Below are positions 21,213 to 30,301 of a DNA stretch of 64,000 nt, one piece after another; the first letter of the stretch is position 1, and the number at the start of each line of letters is the position of its first letter. A model generated the notes under the pieces. The model saw only the letters and a list, made by a program, of their open reading frames with translations, was not told the DNA's origin and did no database searches. The DNA lies in NCBI GenBank assembly GCA_965222105.1, contig CBDCTQ010000065.1, positions 1 through 64,000 of the forward strand, written 5' to 3'. The position numbers were made by a program, and so were the translations under genes. Origin of the DNA: CALGLS01 sp965222105 (GTDB taxonomy: Bacteria; Bacteroidota; Bacteroidia; Chitinophagales; Saprospiraceae).

Positions 21213-22961
21213 ATGACATTTCTAAAAAAATTCAGCTTTTTATTATTGCTCAGCATGCTGGCTTTCAGTGCCTGCAAAAAAGACAAGATCGAAGAAGAGG
21301 AAGAAATCATTAATCCTGAACCCGTAGTGATCGTAAATGGGTCGCTGACCGGTATCGTTGTCGACGAGACCGGGGCAGCCCTTGAAAATACCGACATCCG
21401 GGTGGGATCGCACTCCGTAATTAGCGACGAAAACGGCGTCTTCACTTTCAAAAACATTCAACTCAAAGAAAACGGCGAGTTGGTCAGCGCCGAAAAATCC
21501 GGCTACTTTGCCGGTGCTAAATTCGTCATGCCCAAACTCAACCGCATGGCGTACACCCGGATCATGTTAATTGAGAAAACATTGACCGGTTCTTTCCTGG
21601 CTACCAGCGGAGGAGAGGTCAACACCAACGACAATGCCCGGGTAGCCATTCCCGCTAATGGCGTGCAACTAGAAGGAGGAGGCAGCTACTCCGGCAACGT
21701 AAATGTATACGCCACCTGGCTCGACCCCACTGCCGACGACCTTCAGATGCGCATGCCCGGCGACCTGAGAGGTACCAATACCGAAGATAACCAGGTACAG
21801 TTGACCACTTTCGGAATGATCGGAGTAGAACTGGAAGGCGACGGCGGCGAGCCCCTGAACATAGCCGACGGACAAACAGCCACCATCGAATTGCCCGTAC
21901 CTGCCGAACTTCAGGGCAACGCTCCCGCCACCATCCCTTTGTGGCATTTTGACGAAGTCACTGGCTATTGGATTGAAGAAGGGCAGGCCACTCTACAAGG
22001 CGGAAAATACGTTGGTACAGTCAGCCATTTTTCTTTCTGGAATTGCGATGTGCCCAGCAACTTTATCCACCTCTCCGGCACCATTACCGACGACGACGGC
22101 AACGGCATTCAAAACCTCTTGGTACAGATAGAAGTTACCGCCTCCGGTAATTGTGGCTATGGATACACCAATGAAGAGGGGTATTATGGCGGATTTGTGC
22201 CCAACGACGTCCCCCTGACACTGACCGTCCTCGACCTCTGCGGCAACGAGATCTATTCGGAGGAGATCGGTCCTTTTTCTGAAGACACCGTATTGGATGA
22301 CATTGTCCTGGATACTTCCTCCAACTTTCTGACCATATTCGGATCACTGGAAGACTGCGACGCCAACCCCATCTCCAATGGCTATGCCAGGATTGAGATC
22401 GGAACCTACTACCACATCATCCACCCCGAGCCCAACGGCAGTTTCAACGGGGCGATCTTGACCTGCAATGCCACCGAAGTAACGGTGGTGGGTTACGATA
22501 TAAATGCTCTGATGGCCAGCGATCCCGAGATGCATTCCATTGCCGGATTAAGTGAGTTGGACCTGGGCGCGATCAGCGTTTGCGATGTGGTGCTGGAAGA
22601 ATATTTTATTCTCAACATCGATGGTACAGAGCATACGTTCCTGGAGCCGGTGCCCCTTGCTGCAGACCAACCCAGTGGTTTTATGATCTCTGCTGTGGAA
22701 AATAACGCTGACTCCACCCAGGTACAAATGCTTTTCGACATGGCGACTACGGGTACTTCCAATCCGGTGTGGTTTAACGCCAACATTACCGAAAATGGCA
22801 ATTTCCTATCTGCTTTCTGCCAGGGTTGTTCTGATCTGGAGTTCGACATCACGCTTTTGGAAGATGTGGGTGGCTTTGTGGAAGGCAGCTTCGATGGACA
22901 GGCCATGGGCAACGGCGCTATTATTCCCGTTTCCGGTGAATTCAGGGCTATGCGGGAGTGA
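21213..22961 (+). CDS. Outer-membrane lipoprotein with carboxypeptidase-regulatory-like domain
   Basis: 582 aa. The N-terminus is a lipoprotein signal peptide with lipobox LAFSAC and Cys at about residue 20, followed by a charged linker rich in Glu. Residues about 43-115 form a carboxypeptidase-regulatory-like beta-sandwich (GSLTGIVVDETGAALENTDIRV...). The next part (about 125-285, ARVAIPANGVQL ... LWHFDEVTGYWIEEG ... SHFSFWNCD) resembles the FAM171/CILP-type extracellular region. A second regulatory-like domain follows (LSGTITDDDGNGIQNLLVQIEV), and the C-terminal third is unassigned. No enzyme motif is present. It stands alone, divergent from the giant gene and upstream of the sigma-factor pair on the same strand. 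Surface lipoprotein is well supported; function is unknown. Confidence 0.75.
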   Translation: MTFLKKFSFLLLLSMLAFSACKKDKIEEEEEIINPEPVVIVNGSLTGIVVDETGAALENTDIRVGSHSVISDENGVFTFKNIQLKENGELVSAEKSGYFAGAKFVMPKLNRMAYTRIMLIEKTLTGSFLATSGGEVNTNDNARVAIPANGVQLEGGGSYSGNVNVYATWLDPTADDLQMRMPGDLRGTNTEDNQVQLTTFGMIGVELEGDGGEPLNIADGQTATIELPVPAELQGNAPATIPLWHFDEVTGYWIEEGQATLQGGKYVGTVSHFSFWNCDVPSNFIHLSGTITDDDGNGIQNLLVQIEVTASGNCGYGYTNEEGYYGGFVPNDVPLTLTVLDLCGNEIYSEEIGPFSEDTVLDDIVLDTSSNFLTIFGSLEDCDANPISNGYARIEIGTYYHIIHPEPNGSFNGAILTCNATEVTVVGYDINALMASDPEMHSIAGLSELDLGAISVCDVVLEEYFILNIDGTEHTFLEPVPLAADQPSGFMISAVENNADSTQVQMLFDMATTGTSNPVWFNANITENGNFLSAFCQGCSDLEFDITLLEDVGGFVEGSFDGQAMGNGAIIPVSGEFRAMRE

Positions 22962-23050
22962 CGGAGGGGCTTATTGACCTGAGCCCACCTTTAGGATAAA
23001 ACCAGATCACGATCGTCAGCAATGGCTTTTCCAAAAATATGGAATGGCCA

Positions 23051-23080
23051 TTGCTGGTCTTCATAAAAACTCTACTTTCG
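23051..23080 (+). promoter_or_regulatory. Bacteroidota -33/-7 promoter of the ECF sigma operon
   Basis: TTG at 23051-23053, a 19-base spacer, then TACTTTCG at 23073-23080, one mismatch from TAnnTTTG. The start codon is at 23093, so the leader would be very short. Confidence 0.4.
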
Positions 23081-23092
23081 TAAAAAATACCC

Positions 23093-23644
23093 ATGACCGA
23101 ACGGGAGATCATCCAAGGTTGTTTGAACGAAGATCCGAAGTACCAGCGACTTCTGGTGGTCAACTATTCGTCGATGCTGATGACGGTCAGCCGAAGGTAT
23201 ACCCCGGCAGGCATAGGATCCGACGATGTATTGCAGGATGCCTTTATCAACATTTTCAAACATCTCCAACAATACAATCCCGAAAGGGGGAGCCTGGAGG
23301 GGTGGATGCGCCGGATCGTGATCAACATGGCCTTGAAAAAGCTGAATAAACGCAGCTTCACCCATGAAAAACCGACCGATCAGTTTGAAGACATTCAACT
23401 CCACCCCAACGTGTACAACCATTTGGAAGCTGAAGACATTCTCCAACTAATAGCCAGCCTGCCCGACGGATACCGGCAGGTGTTCAATTTGTACGCCATC
23501 GAAGGATACAGCCACAAAGAAATCGCTGAGATGCTCGGCATTCAGGAAGGAACTTCCCGTAGCAATTTGTTTAAAGCTAAGAAAATACTACGCACCAAAT
23601 TAAGTAATCGAAAATTGCAAGAATCATGGACGAGGATCGGCTAG
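23093..23644 (+). CDS. ECF-type RNA polymerase sigma factor
   Basis: 183 aa, the usual length. Region 2 covers about residues 20-88 (VLQDAFINIFKHLQQYNPERG ... WMRRIVINMALKKL). Region 4 covers about 110-172 (LIASLPDGYRQVFNLYAIEGYSHKEIAEMLGIQEGTSRSNLFKAKKIL) with a clear helix-turn-helix. It directs RNA polymerase to a specific regulon. Its last 19 bases overlap the next gene, so the two are co-transcribed and probably translationally coupled. The partner has a single inner-membrane segment, as expected for an anti-sigma factor. A -33/-7-like promoter lies just upstream. The regulon cannot be told from the sequence. Confidence 0.93.
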   Translation: MTEREIIQGCLNEDPKYQRLLVVNYSSMLMTVSRRYTPAGIGSDDVLQDAFINIFKHLQQYNPERGSLEGWMRRIVINMALKKLNKRSFTHEKPTDQFEDIQLHPNVYNHLEAEDILQLIASLPDGYRQVFNLYAIEGYSHKEIAEMLGIQEGTSRSNLFKAKKILRTKLSNRKLQESWTRIG

Positions 23645-25209
23645 ATAAATTTATGAAGGAGAAGGTGTTCCATCACCAGACACCTACCGACCCGGATCTG
23701 CTTTGGCAGCAAATTCAGGCCAAACAACAGGGCCCTGAAAAGCGCAAGAGGCGTTTTTTCTTGCTGTGGTGGCTGGCTGGGGGCCTGTTGCTCTGCTCGC
23801 TCGCCGGTGGGTATTGGTTGGCCCAAAATGCAAATGCAGACGAAAACACCGTGGTTGTACAACCTACCCCAAAGCTGGAAAGCGAAGTACCGAACGCCAA
23901 AACGACGACAGAGGAATCCGGCCTTTCCACCCGCCATAATGAGCCGAAGAACACCGACAATAATCATACAGATCGACTTGCACCGGCATCATCGACACAA
24001 GAAATTATTACCACATCGGAATTGTCATCTATTGAATCAAATTCTGAGCGGAAAACTAACTCTGAACAGGGAGCTATCGCTGAGTCATCATTAAATAACA
24101 ATGATTTCACAAAAAACAAAAACACCCATCATTCGCCTGTAAATTCAAAAGCGAATACCGAAACAGGTGCAGACAACGACCTATCGTTTACCAACATGGG
24201 GGCTGATCCAACAACCGGTTCTACATCAGGCCAGCCCCCACTATCTGCTCCAAAAAAGTCGGACGATCCTTCAGTAGAAACGACAAAAAACAACAGAACT
24301 GCCAGTGCCGATGCAGTCAGCTCCCCTACTACTACCAGCCCGGCAAACAGGCAGTTCACTCCCCCACTCTATCTGAACTCCCTGGCTATTTTGCTGACAA
24401 GCGAACCGCCCTTCTCCATTAACGAACAACTCCAGGAGCCGCCCCCATCGGACGACGGCCTCCCGACAAAGCCGGTTTCAAAGCATCGCCCCTTTTCCAT
24501 TGCCGGACAGTTGGAATACGGCAGAGCCTTCCGACGACTTACTACCACCGACCACCCAGAATCGGAGACCTACAAAGACCTCCGCGATAGCCTCGAAACC
24601 GCACTGGAAGTATTGGGCGGTGGGGTCGACCTGCGCTGGCAGCACTCCTCCGGCTGGTACGCCAAAACGGGGTTGTATTACGAACAGATCAATGAACGCT
24701 TTGATTACCATACCGGCTACGACTCCACTTGCACTGTCGACAACCAATTAGTGAGCACTTACATCGACAAGAATGGCGTGTCGCACGACTCATTTGGCAT
24801 CGGAACTACCCGCAAAATATATTCCCTCACTAAGGAAATTTACAACCGGTACCGGACCTTTGATCTTCCGCTGTTGGTGGGCTACGCCCCTGTTAAAGAC
24901 GGCCGGTGGAATTGGTTTGCAGAAGGCGGCATCCACGTCAATCTAACGTTTTTTCCTCGCGGGGAAATACTGGATGAGCAGGGCGGATTTGTCGACCTTT
25001 GGGAAGACGAGGAGATGCTGTTTGAAAAACGAACGGGTATCAGCCTGGTGGCCTCGGCAGGGCTTTCTTACCGGCTGACCAAGCGGCTCGCCATTTGGGC
25101 CAGCCCCAGCTTTAGGTACCACCTGAAATCGATGACTACGGATGCCCACTCCCTCCAACAGCGGTTTTGGCGGACGGGGATGAGAGTGGGGTTGCAGTTG
25201 AGGTTGTAG
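23626..25209 (+). CDS. Putative dual-membrane anti-sigma factor (TM segment plus C-terminal beta-barrel)
   Basis: 527 aa, overlapping the sigma gene. Residues about 1-45 are cytoplasmic and charged (MDEDRLDKFMKEKVF ... LWQQIQAKQQ), followed by one transmembrane segment (FFLLWWLAGGLLLCSLAGGYWLA, about 45-68). A roughly 200-residue Ser/Thr/Asn/Pro-rich linker with no visible fold comes next. The C-terminal half (about 285-527) has the alternating pattern of an outer-membrane beta-barrel ending in an aromatic/hydrophobic strand (GMRVGLQLRL). The layout matches the dual membrane-spanning anti-sigma factors described in Bacteroides, in which one chain binds the sigma factor, crosses the inner membrane and ends in an outer-membrane barrel. 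That role is inferred from architecture and gene order; sigma binding is not shown. Its stop abuts the stop of the convergent next gene. Confidence 0.7.
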   Translation: MDEDRLDKFMKEKVFHHQTPTDPDLLWQQIQAKQQGPEKRKRRFFLLWWLAGGLLLCSLAGGYWLAQNANADENTVVVQPTPKLESEVPNAKTTTEESGLSTRHNEPKNTDNNHTDRLAPASSTQEIITTSELSSIESNSERKTNSEQGAIAESSLNNNDFTKNKNTHHSPVNSKANTETGADNDLSFTNMGADPTTGSTSGQPPLSAPKKSDDPSVETTKNNRTASADAVSSPTTTSPANRQFTPPLYLNSLAILLTSEPPFSINEQLQEPPPSDDGLPTKPVSKHRPFSIAGQLEYGRAFRRLTTTDHPESETYKDLRDSLETALEVLGGGVDLRWQHSSGWYAKTGLYYEQINERFDYHTGYDSTCTVDNQLVSTYIDKNGVSHDSFGIGTTRKIYSLTKEIYNRYRTFDLPLLVGYAPVKDGRWNWFAEGGIHVNLTFFPRGEILDEQGGFVDLWEDEEMLFEKRTGISLVASAGLSYRLTKRLAIWASPSFRYHLKSMTTDAHSLQQRFWRTGMRVGLQLRL

Positions 25210-26388
25210 CTACAAATAACTCAGCCACCATTTGTCGCGGTTGGCAGCTTTGTAGCGCATATACCACCTGCATACCGGATATAATAACAATACAATTCCG
25301 ATCCACACCAGATAGACCACCCCCAGCGAATAGCCATAGGAAGCGAGGGCTCCCGTCGACAACACCTCCATGTTCAGGATCATCAGTCGCCAGTTGTCGC
25401 CGGTAATGGCCATTGTCAACAAGGCGGCCAGATGGATGACCAGAATGTGGAGCAAGTAGTAGAAAAACGGCACTCTTCCGTAGACCAAAATTAAGGAACT
25501 GACCCGGCTGCGCACGCTTTCAGTGGTATATAGAAACAGCAGCCCCGGCCCCAGCGTTATCAATAAAAACGACAGCGATGGCGGGTATTTGGTGACATTG
25601 AAAAAGGACAACAAGGTGTACACGCCATTGCGTTGAGTGGCCCAGGGAGCGGGATCGCCGTATATATTGATCCCTCGCAACAGAAAAAACAAGGCTATGG
25701 CCCCCAGTCCCAGTCGCAATAACCATTTTTTTCTGATCGCCGGGTCTGCGCCCGAACGGTACAACGTGCCCAGGCAATACCCCAGCACCATCACGCCGAT
25801 CCATGCCAGGACGGGGTAGTTGAAAATGATTATCCTGGTTGCGCTCAGTGGCAAAAATTGCTGCTGATGGAGCATGTACCATCCGATGGCTTCCCAACTA
25901 TAGCCATCTTTGACGATCCCGTCGAGCAGGTTATGTCCTACCACGATAAGCCCTCCAATAACCAACAATGCTTTTACCGGAAGGTGGATCAAGGCCGCCA
26001 GGCAGATCATCGAAAAGCCGATGGCCCATAACACCTGGAAGTTGATGATCCCGAAAGAGAGGTCGAACCACCAAAAAAAGTTGTTGACGACAATTTCGAC
26101 AACAATCAACCACAACCCACGGGTAAACAGAAACCGGGACAACTCCCCTTTCGATTTTTTGCTGCCATAGAGGTAGGCCGCCGTCCCCGCCAAAAAGACA
26201 AAGACCGGCGCGCAGTAATGCGTGATGAACCGGGTAAAGAACAGGAGCGGGGTGGTGGTTTCCATATTGGTGGGGTCGGCGAGAAATCCGTCTTCATGAA
26301 AAAAGTCGCGGACGTGGTCGAGTGCCATGATGATCATGACGACTCCTCGGAGGAGGTCAATTGATTCGATGCGGGGAGATTTTTTCAC
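25210..26388 (-). CDS. DUF1624/HGSNAT-like multi-spanning membrane protein
   Basis: 392 aa with about ten hydrophobic segments. The N-terminus (RIESIDLLRGVVMIIMALDHVRDFF) is the signature of the heparan-alpha-glucosaminide N-acetyltransferase-like/DUF1624 group, whose members move acyl groups across membranes; the conserved Asp-His of ALDHVRDF is present. Substrate is unknown. The gene converges with the sigma/anti-sigma pair with no spacer between stop codons. Upstream is a repeat-rich intergenic region, so it is probably transcribed alone. Confidence 0.8.
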   Translation of the reverse strand: MKKSPRIESIDLLRGVVMIIMALDHVRDFFHEDGFLADPTNMETTTPLLFFTRFITHYCAPVFVFLAGTAAYLYGSKKSKGELSRFLFTRGLWLIVVEIVVNNFFWWFDLSFGIINFQVLWAIGFSMICLAALIHLPVKALLVIGGLIVVGHNLLDGIVKDGYSWEAIGWYMLHQQQFLPLSATRIIIFNYPVLAWIGVMVLGYCLGTLYRSGADPAIRKKWLLRLGLGAIALFFLLRGINIYGDPAPWATQRNGVYTLLSFFNVTKYPPSLSFLLITLGPGLLFLYTTESVRSRVSSLILVYGRVPFFYYLLHILVIHLAALLTMAITGDNWRLMILNMEVLSTGALASYGYSLGVVYLVWIGIVLLLYPVCRWYMRYKAANRDKWWLSYL

Positions 26389-26586
26389 GGCAGTGAGGTT
26401 TTTTTTGGCGTTTTCAACTGAGAGACGTTTAAAATATTAAATCGACATTTTGCCTGCGCGCGCCCGATGAAGGGCTGTCGCCTTCATGGCATGCCTTTTT
26501 TTCCCTGGAGGGAGCCTTTACCACGAAGACACAAAGATTCACAAAGAAAATCTCTGTGCAGACGTCGTTCGTCGCGGCCCGCCTGC

Positions 26587-26846
26587 CGGCCATACGCATC
26601 AAGTAAAAAAGTAAAAATTTTATACTTCGTAAAATGTTGATAATCAGTTTTTTGAAAAAATAATTCTCAGCCTCTCGATCTGGCTGAACACAAAGTTCCG
26701 TAGGAACGGCAGCCCATAGCCAGATGCTTTAGCTTCTGGAACGTCAGGGCGGAAAAGTCCCACGTTGTTTAATTGTTTGATTTACAACAACTAATACATT
26801 AAAACAAATTCAGTTGATGCCTATGGCCTGTCGGCCGGCAGGTTTG
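26587..26846. repeat. Dispersed intergenic repeat, copy A
   Basis: This shares near-identical sequence with 27138-27397 at a constant offset of about 551 bp, including the small hairpin GTTCCGTAGGAAC. It is bounded by GC-rich palindromes (GCCGGCAGG). Part of the flanking sequence recurs near 30,110-30,230. Confidence 0.8.
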
Positions 26847-27137
26847 CAACCGCGATGCTCCGCTAATCTATCACGCACTCAAAAAAATAGATGGCGTTCC
26901 CTCCCGTTAGCGATCGGTAGCGATCGGTAGCGGGAGGGCTTGCAGACACTGAACAGCATATGCCAATCACATGCAGGGCCCCGCTATTCGCGGGGCAGGC
27001 TCTCTGGCCCTATTGAGTACTTTTTATCGTTGTTTTTTACCAATATGGCGGGCCTCTGGCCCCTTAACATAGCTCGTTTCGGGAAAGAAACAAAGATTCA
27101 CAGAGAAAATCTCGGCGCAAACGTCGTTCGTCGCGGC

Positions 27138-27397
27138 CCGCCTGCCGACCATACGCATCAAGTAAAAATTTTACAATTCGTAAAATGTTGATAATCAGTT
27201 TTTTGAAAAAATAATTCTCAGCCTCTCGATCTGGCTGAACACAAAGTTCCGTAGGAACGGCAGCCCATAGCCAGATGCTTTAGCTTCTGGAACGTCAGGG
27301 CGGAAAAGTCCCACGTTGTTTAATTGTTTGATTTACAACAACTAATACATTAAAACAAATTCAGTTGATGCCTATGGCCTGCCGGCCGGCAGGCCTG
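27138..27397. repeat. Dispersed intergenic repeat, copy B
   Basis: Direct copy of 26587-26846 with a few substitutions and a small deletion near its left end. It continues into a stretch (GCCTGTCTACCGCCAGGTAG) that recurs at about 30,195. Confidence 0.8.
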
Positions 27398-27560
27398 TCT
27401 ACCGCCAGGTAGATATGTCACGCACTCCAATTATTAACCGCAATTTTGTTTTCAATGGTGTTCTGTAAGCTAAGTTTTCAGTATGTTCGAGCGTTGGTTG
27501 TTAGCAGGTCATCACGAAGCATCCGATAGCTACCGGGAGGGACTGACTCCCAATGCCCCG

Positions 27561-28955
27561 CTAACCTTCAATGGAAGCCAAGGCAGGATCCGGTACCGAT
27601 TCTGTAGTGACCGCCAGTGCTCCAACCGTGCGCCACATCAACCAAACGCCAAATACAGCCGCCAAAAGCCCTGCCACCGGATAAGCGACATAAACACCTG
27701 TACTCCCTTGCCAGTGGCCCCCCAGTATTGCCAACGGAATATACAACAAAAAGAAATAGACCAGGTTGACCAAAACTGACCGCAGGGGTTTGCCGCAGGC
27801 TTCCATCACGGCTACCGACAACATCAACACTCCGTTGAAAGCATATCCCAACGGCGCCAGCATCAAGTAAACGGCCATCTCTTTCCGGATAGCGGCATCG
27901 TCTGTAAAAAGTTCAACAATTTGTTCGCGGAAGCAGATGACTCCCAGGCCCGCCAGTAGTCCATAAATGATGTTGATCCAAATACCCAGACGAATGCCCC
28001 TCCGGATGCGGGCCGGGTTACCGGCGCCGAGATTTTGCCCGATAAAGGGCGCCGTCACCGAGGAGAGCGCTACCAGGAACAGCAAGACGATCAGATCGAC
28101 CCGATAGCCCACCCCATAAGCGGCTACCTCTGCCGGTGGCTGCCCCCCCGCGATAGCCGCCCCGCTCAATCCCGCAAGCAAAGCGGTAATGGCTGCATTG
28201 GAAAGCGGCATCATCGTTTTGGTCAACGACACGGGTCCGGCCAGATACAGTACCTTCCGCCAATGGAAGGTAATCGCCATCGGTCGGAAGCGAATGTATT
28301 TCCGCAACATCCATAACAATACCATTACACCTACCGCCGTAGCGATGGCTGTAGCCGCCGCCGCCCCCTTCAGCCCCCATGCCGGGAAAGGGCCGATGCC
28401 AAAGATCAGCAAGGGATCCAATACCCCGTTTAACAATACCACCACCCCCATGGCCAGGGCCTGCCGCCGCACTTCTCCAAAGGCCTGCATGATCTTCAAG
28501 CTGGCTATCAACACCGCCATCAATACAAAATTGACGTAGATGATGTGCATATAGTCTTTCAGCAGGTCGACCATTGCCGGCGCAGCTCCCAATAAGGCAA
28601 ACAGGCGGTCGTGGCTCCCCCACCCGATCAGCAACAATAGGCCCCCGGTCAGAAAGGCCAGGTACAGTCCCGCCGAGGCTACTTTGTCGACCGCTGCCGC
28701 CCTACCCTCGCCTATTAGCCGCGAAGCTACGATCATGACGCCCACCGCGACACTCAACAACAGATTGATGCCCATAAACAAGACCGGCGCGGCAAAGCTC
28801 GCTGCCGTCAGCTCTTCCGGTCCCAACAGGCCAATAAAGTAAAAATCGACCAGCGCCAGGGCACTCAGGAAGAGCAGCCCTACAAACAAAGTAGCGCTGT
28901 GCCGCAACAGATACCCCAGTATGGAGCCCCGCAAGATGAGTTCCTGGTTGTTCAA
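27561..28955 (-). CDS. MATE-family multidrug/toxin efflux transporter
   Basis: 464 aa with about twelve membrane segments in two halves. The family features are the N-terminal LRGSILGYLLRHSATLFVGLLF, the ADPLLIFGIG-like GVLDPLLIFGIG at about residue 190, and SSVTAPFIGQNLGAGNPARIRRG at about residue 305, which is the internal QNxGAG motif of MATE proteins. The family exports cationic compounds by H+ or Na+ antiport; the substrate here is unknown. A TAGCTTTG on the minus strand at 28983-28976 fits the -7 consensus about 20 bases upstream of the ATG but lacks a good -33 element. It is divergent from the M48 protease gene. Confidence 0.88.
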   Translation of the reverse strand: MNNQELILRGSILGYLLRHSATLFVGLLFLSALALVDFYFIGLLGPEELTAASFAAPVLFMGINLLLSVAVGVMIVASRLIGEGRAAAVDKVASAGLYLAFLTGGLLLLIGWGSHDRLFALLGAAPAMVDLLKDYMHIIYVNFVLMAVLIASLKIMQAFGEVRRQALAMGVVVLLNGVLDPLLIFGIGPFPAWGLKGAAAATAIATAVGVMVLLWMLRKYIRFRPMAITFHWRKVLYLAGPVSLTKTMMPLSNAAITALLAGLSGAAIAGGQPPAEVAAYGVGYRVDLIVLLFLVALSSVTAPFIGQNLGAGNPARIRRGIRLGIWINIIYGLLAGLGVICFREQIVELFTDDAAIRKEMAVYLMLAPLGYAFNGVLMLSVAVMEACGKPLRSVLVNLVYFFLLYIPLAILGGHWQGSTGVYVAYPVAGLLAAVFGVWLMWRTVGALAVTTESVPDPALASIEG

Positions 28956-29086
28956 ATGTGTATTTTTTGCGAAAGCAAAGCTAATGATTTCTCTCCCCCT
29001 TTCGGGAAAATAAGCGGCAATTCACAAATCTTCTGTATATTCGTTACTTTAGCGGCAACCGTAGTCTTAATTTAAAAACTCGTTAT

Positions 29087-29917
29087 ATGACTTATTCTCG
29101 AAGACCCGTATTCGGTGGCGGTGGTCGCCGACGTGGGTTCAACAAAGGTACCCTCATCGTTGCAGTAGTGCTGGCAGGCATTGCCCTGTTTCGCTATTAC
29201 TCCAACCGGACGGTAAACGAATTTACCGGTGAAACCCAATACATTAATATGACCGTTGATCAGGAAATAGCCCTCGGCCTTCAAAGTGCCCCGACGATGA
29301 TCCAACAACACGGCGGCCTGCATCCCGACCCCGCCGGGCAGGAGATGGTGAAAAGGGTGGGCCAAAAACTGGTGGATAACTCGGTGGCCCGAAAAACCGG
29401 CTATCAGTGGGATTTTCACCTGCTGGCAGACCCCCGCACGGTCAACGCCTTTGCGCTGCCCGGCGGCCAGTGCTTCATCACCGCTGCCCTGGCCTCCCGC
29501 CTCGAAACGGAGGACCAACTGGCCGGCGTACTAGGCCATGAGATCGGACACGTCGTAGCCCGGCACAGCGCCCAACGGATATCCAAACAACAACTCACCA
29601 AGGACCTGACCGGCGCCGCCGTCATCGCCACCGGCGACTACTCCACCGCCCAGGCCGCCCAGATGATCGGCAACCTCGTCAATATGAAGTTTGGCCGCGA
29701 CCAGGAACTGGAGTCCGACGACCTCGGCGTGCGCTTTATGCTGGAGGCCGGCTACAACCCCGAAGAGATGATCGGCGTGATGAAGATTCTCAAACAGGCT
29801 GCCGGGGGTGGCCAGCGTCAACCCGAGTTTTTCAGCACCCACCCTGACCCGGAAAACAGGGCTGAGAAGATCATGGAGTCTATTGAGAAATACCGACAGC
29901 AGGGGGTTGGGGGTTGA
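29087..29917 (+). CDS. M48-family zinc metalloprotease, membrane-anchored
   Basis: 276 aa. After a basic, Gly/Arg-rich N-terminus there is one membrane segment (TLIVAVVLAGIALFRYY, about 22-38). The catalytic zinc motif HEIGH is at residues 151-155, and the third zinc ligand is probably Glu209 in ELESDDLG. The motif NAFALPGGQCFI (about 120-131) is typical of the BepA/LoiP/Oma1 branch, which degrades misfolded envelope proteins. With an N-terminal anchor the protease domain should face the periplasm. It stands alone between divergent MATE and the next intergenic repeat. The exact substrate is not predictable. Confidence 0.9.
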   Translation: MTYSRRPVFGGGGRRRGFNKGTLIVAVVLAGIALFRYYSNRTVNEFTGETQYINMTVDQEIALGLQSAPTMIQQHGGLHPDPAGQEMVKRVGQKLVDNSVARKTGYQWDFHLLADPRTVNAFALPGGQCFITAALASRLETEDQLAGVLGHEIGHVVARHSAQRISKQQLTKDLTGAAVIATGDYSTAQAAQMIGNLVNMKFGRDQELESDDLGVRFMLEAGYNPEEMIGVMKILKQAAGGGQRQPEFFSTHPDPENRAEKIMESIEKYRQQGVGG

Positions 29918-30026
29918 TTGATTTGCTAATTTGCTGATGATTGATGTGTTGATGGCTGATGCTTGCCCATCAGGGTATGGCGGTCCCGAAACGAGTTCGG
30001 GCCGAGCTTCATTGTGCTGATGAGCA

Positions 30027-30249
30027 TTGAAAATATATTTGATTTGCCTGACTCGCTGGGGCCTTTACCACAAAGACACAGCTTGTCCCGAACTCGCTTC
30101 GGGAAAGAAACAAAGATTCACACCTGCCTGCCGGCAGGCAGGAAGAAAATCTCTGTGCGGACGTCGTTCGTCGCGGCCCGCCTGCCAGCCGGCAGGCCTG
30201 TCTACCGCCAGGTAGATATGTCACGCACTCTTGAAAATATATTTGATTT
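30027..30249. repeat. Repeat segment bracketed by an exact 19-bp direct repeat
   Basis: TTGAAAATATATTTGATTT occurs at 30027-30045 and again at 30231-30249. Between them lie a GC-rich palindrome (CCTGCCTGCCGGCAGGCAGG) and sequence shared with the 26.5- and 27.1-kb repeats. This is the arrangement expected if a repeat element entered and duplicated its target. Confidence 0.7.
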
Positions 30250-30269
30250 CAAAATCAAGCATAACTTGG

Positions 30270-30277
30270 TATATTTG
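30270..30277 (+). promoter_or_regulatory. -7 promoter element of the DUF4293 gene
   Basis: TATATTTG fits TAnnTTTG exactly, 25 bases before the ATG at 30302. The nearest TTG (30243-30245) is 24 bases upstream, slightly long for the -33 box. Confidence 0.4.
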
Positions 30278-30301
30278 CCTCCGAACTAAAATCGTCTGAC
30301 C

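Larger units (their letters stand above)
26389..27560. other. 1.17-kb repeat-rich intergenic region without a convincing gene
   Basis: It contains two direct copies of a roughly 260-bp repeat, a tract ACAAAGATTCACAAAGAAAA near 26,530 of a type also seen at 27,090 and 30,110, small palindromes such as CCCGCTATTCGCGGG near 26,982, and a short 10-bp tandem (GCGATCGGTA) near 26,910. No frame here has the codon use of its neighbours. Confidence 0.6.
29918..30301. other. Intergenic region with a repeat insertion
   Basis: It contains TTGCTGATGATTGATG-type tracts, a palindrome (TCCCGAAACGAGTTCGGG near 29,991) and a third, partial copy of the dispersed repeat at about 30,105-30,230. It ends with the promoter of the next gene. 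Confidence 0.55.
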
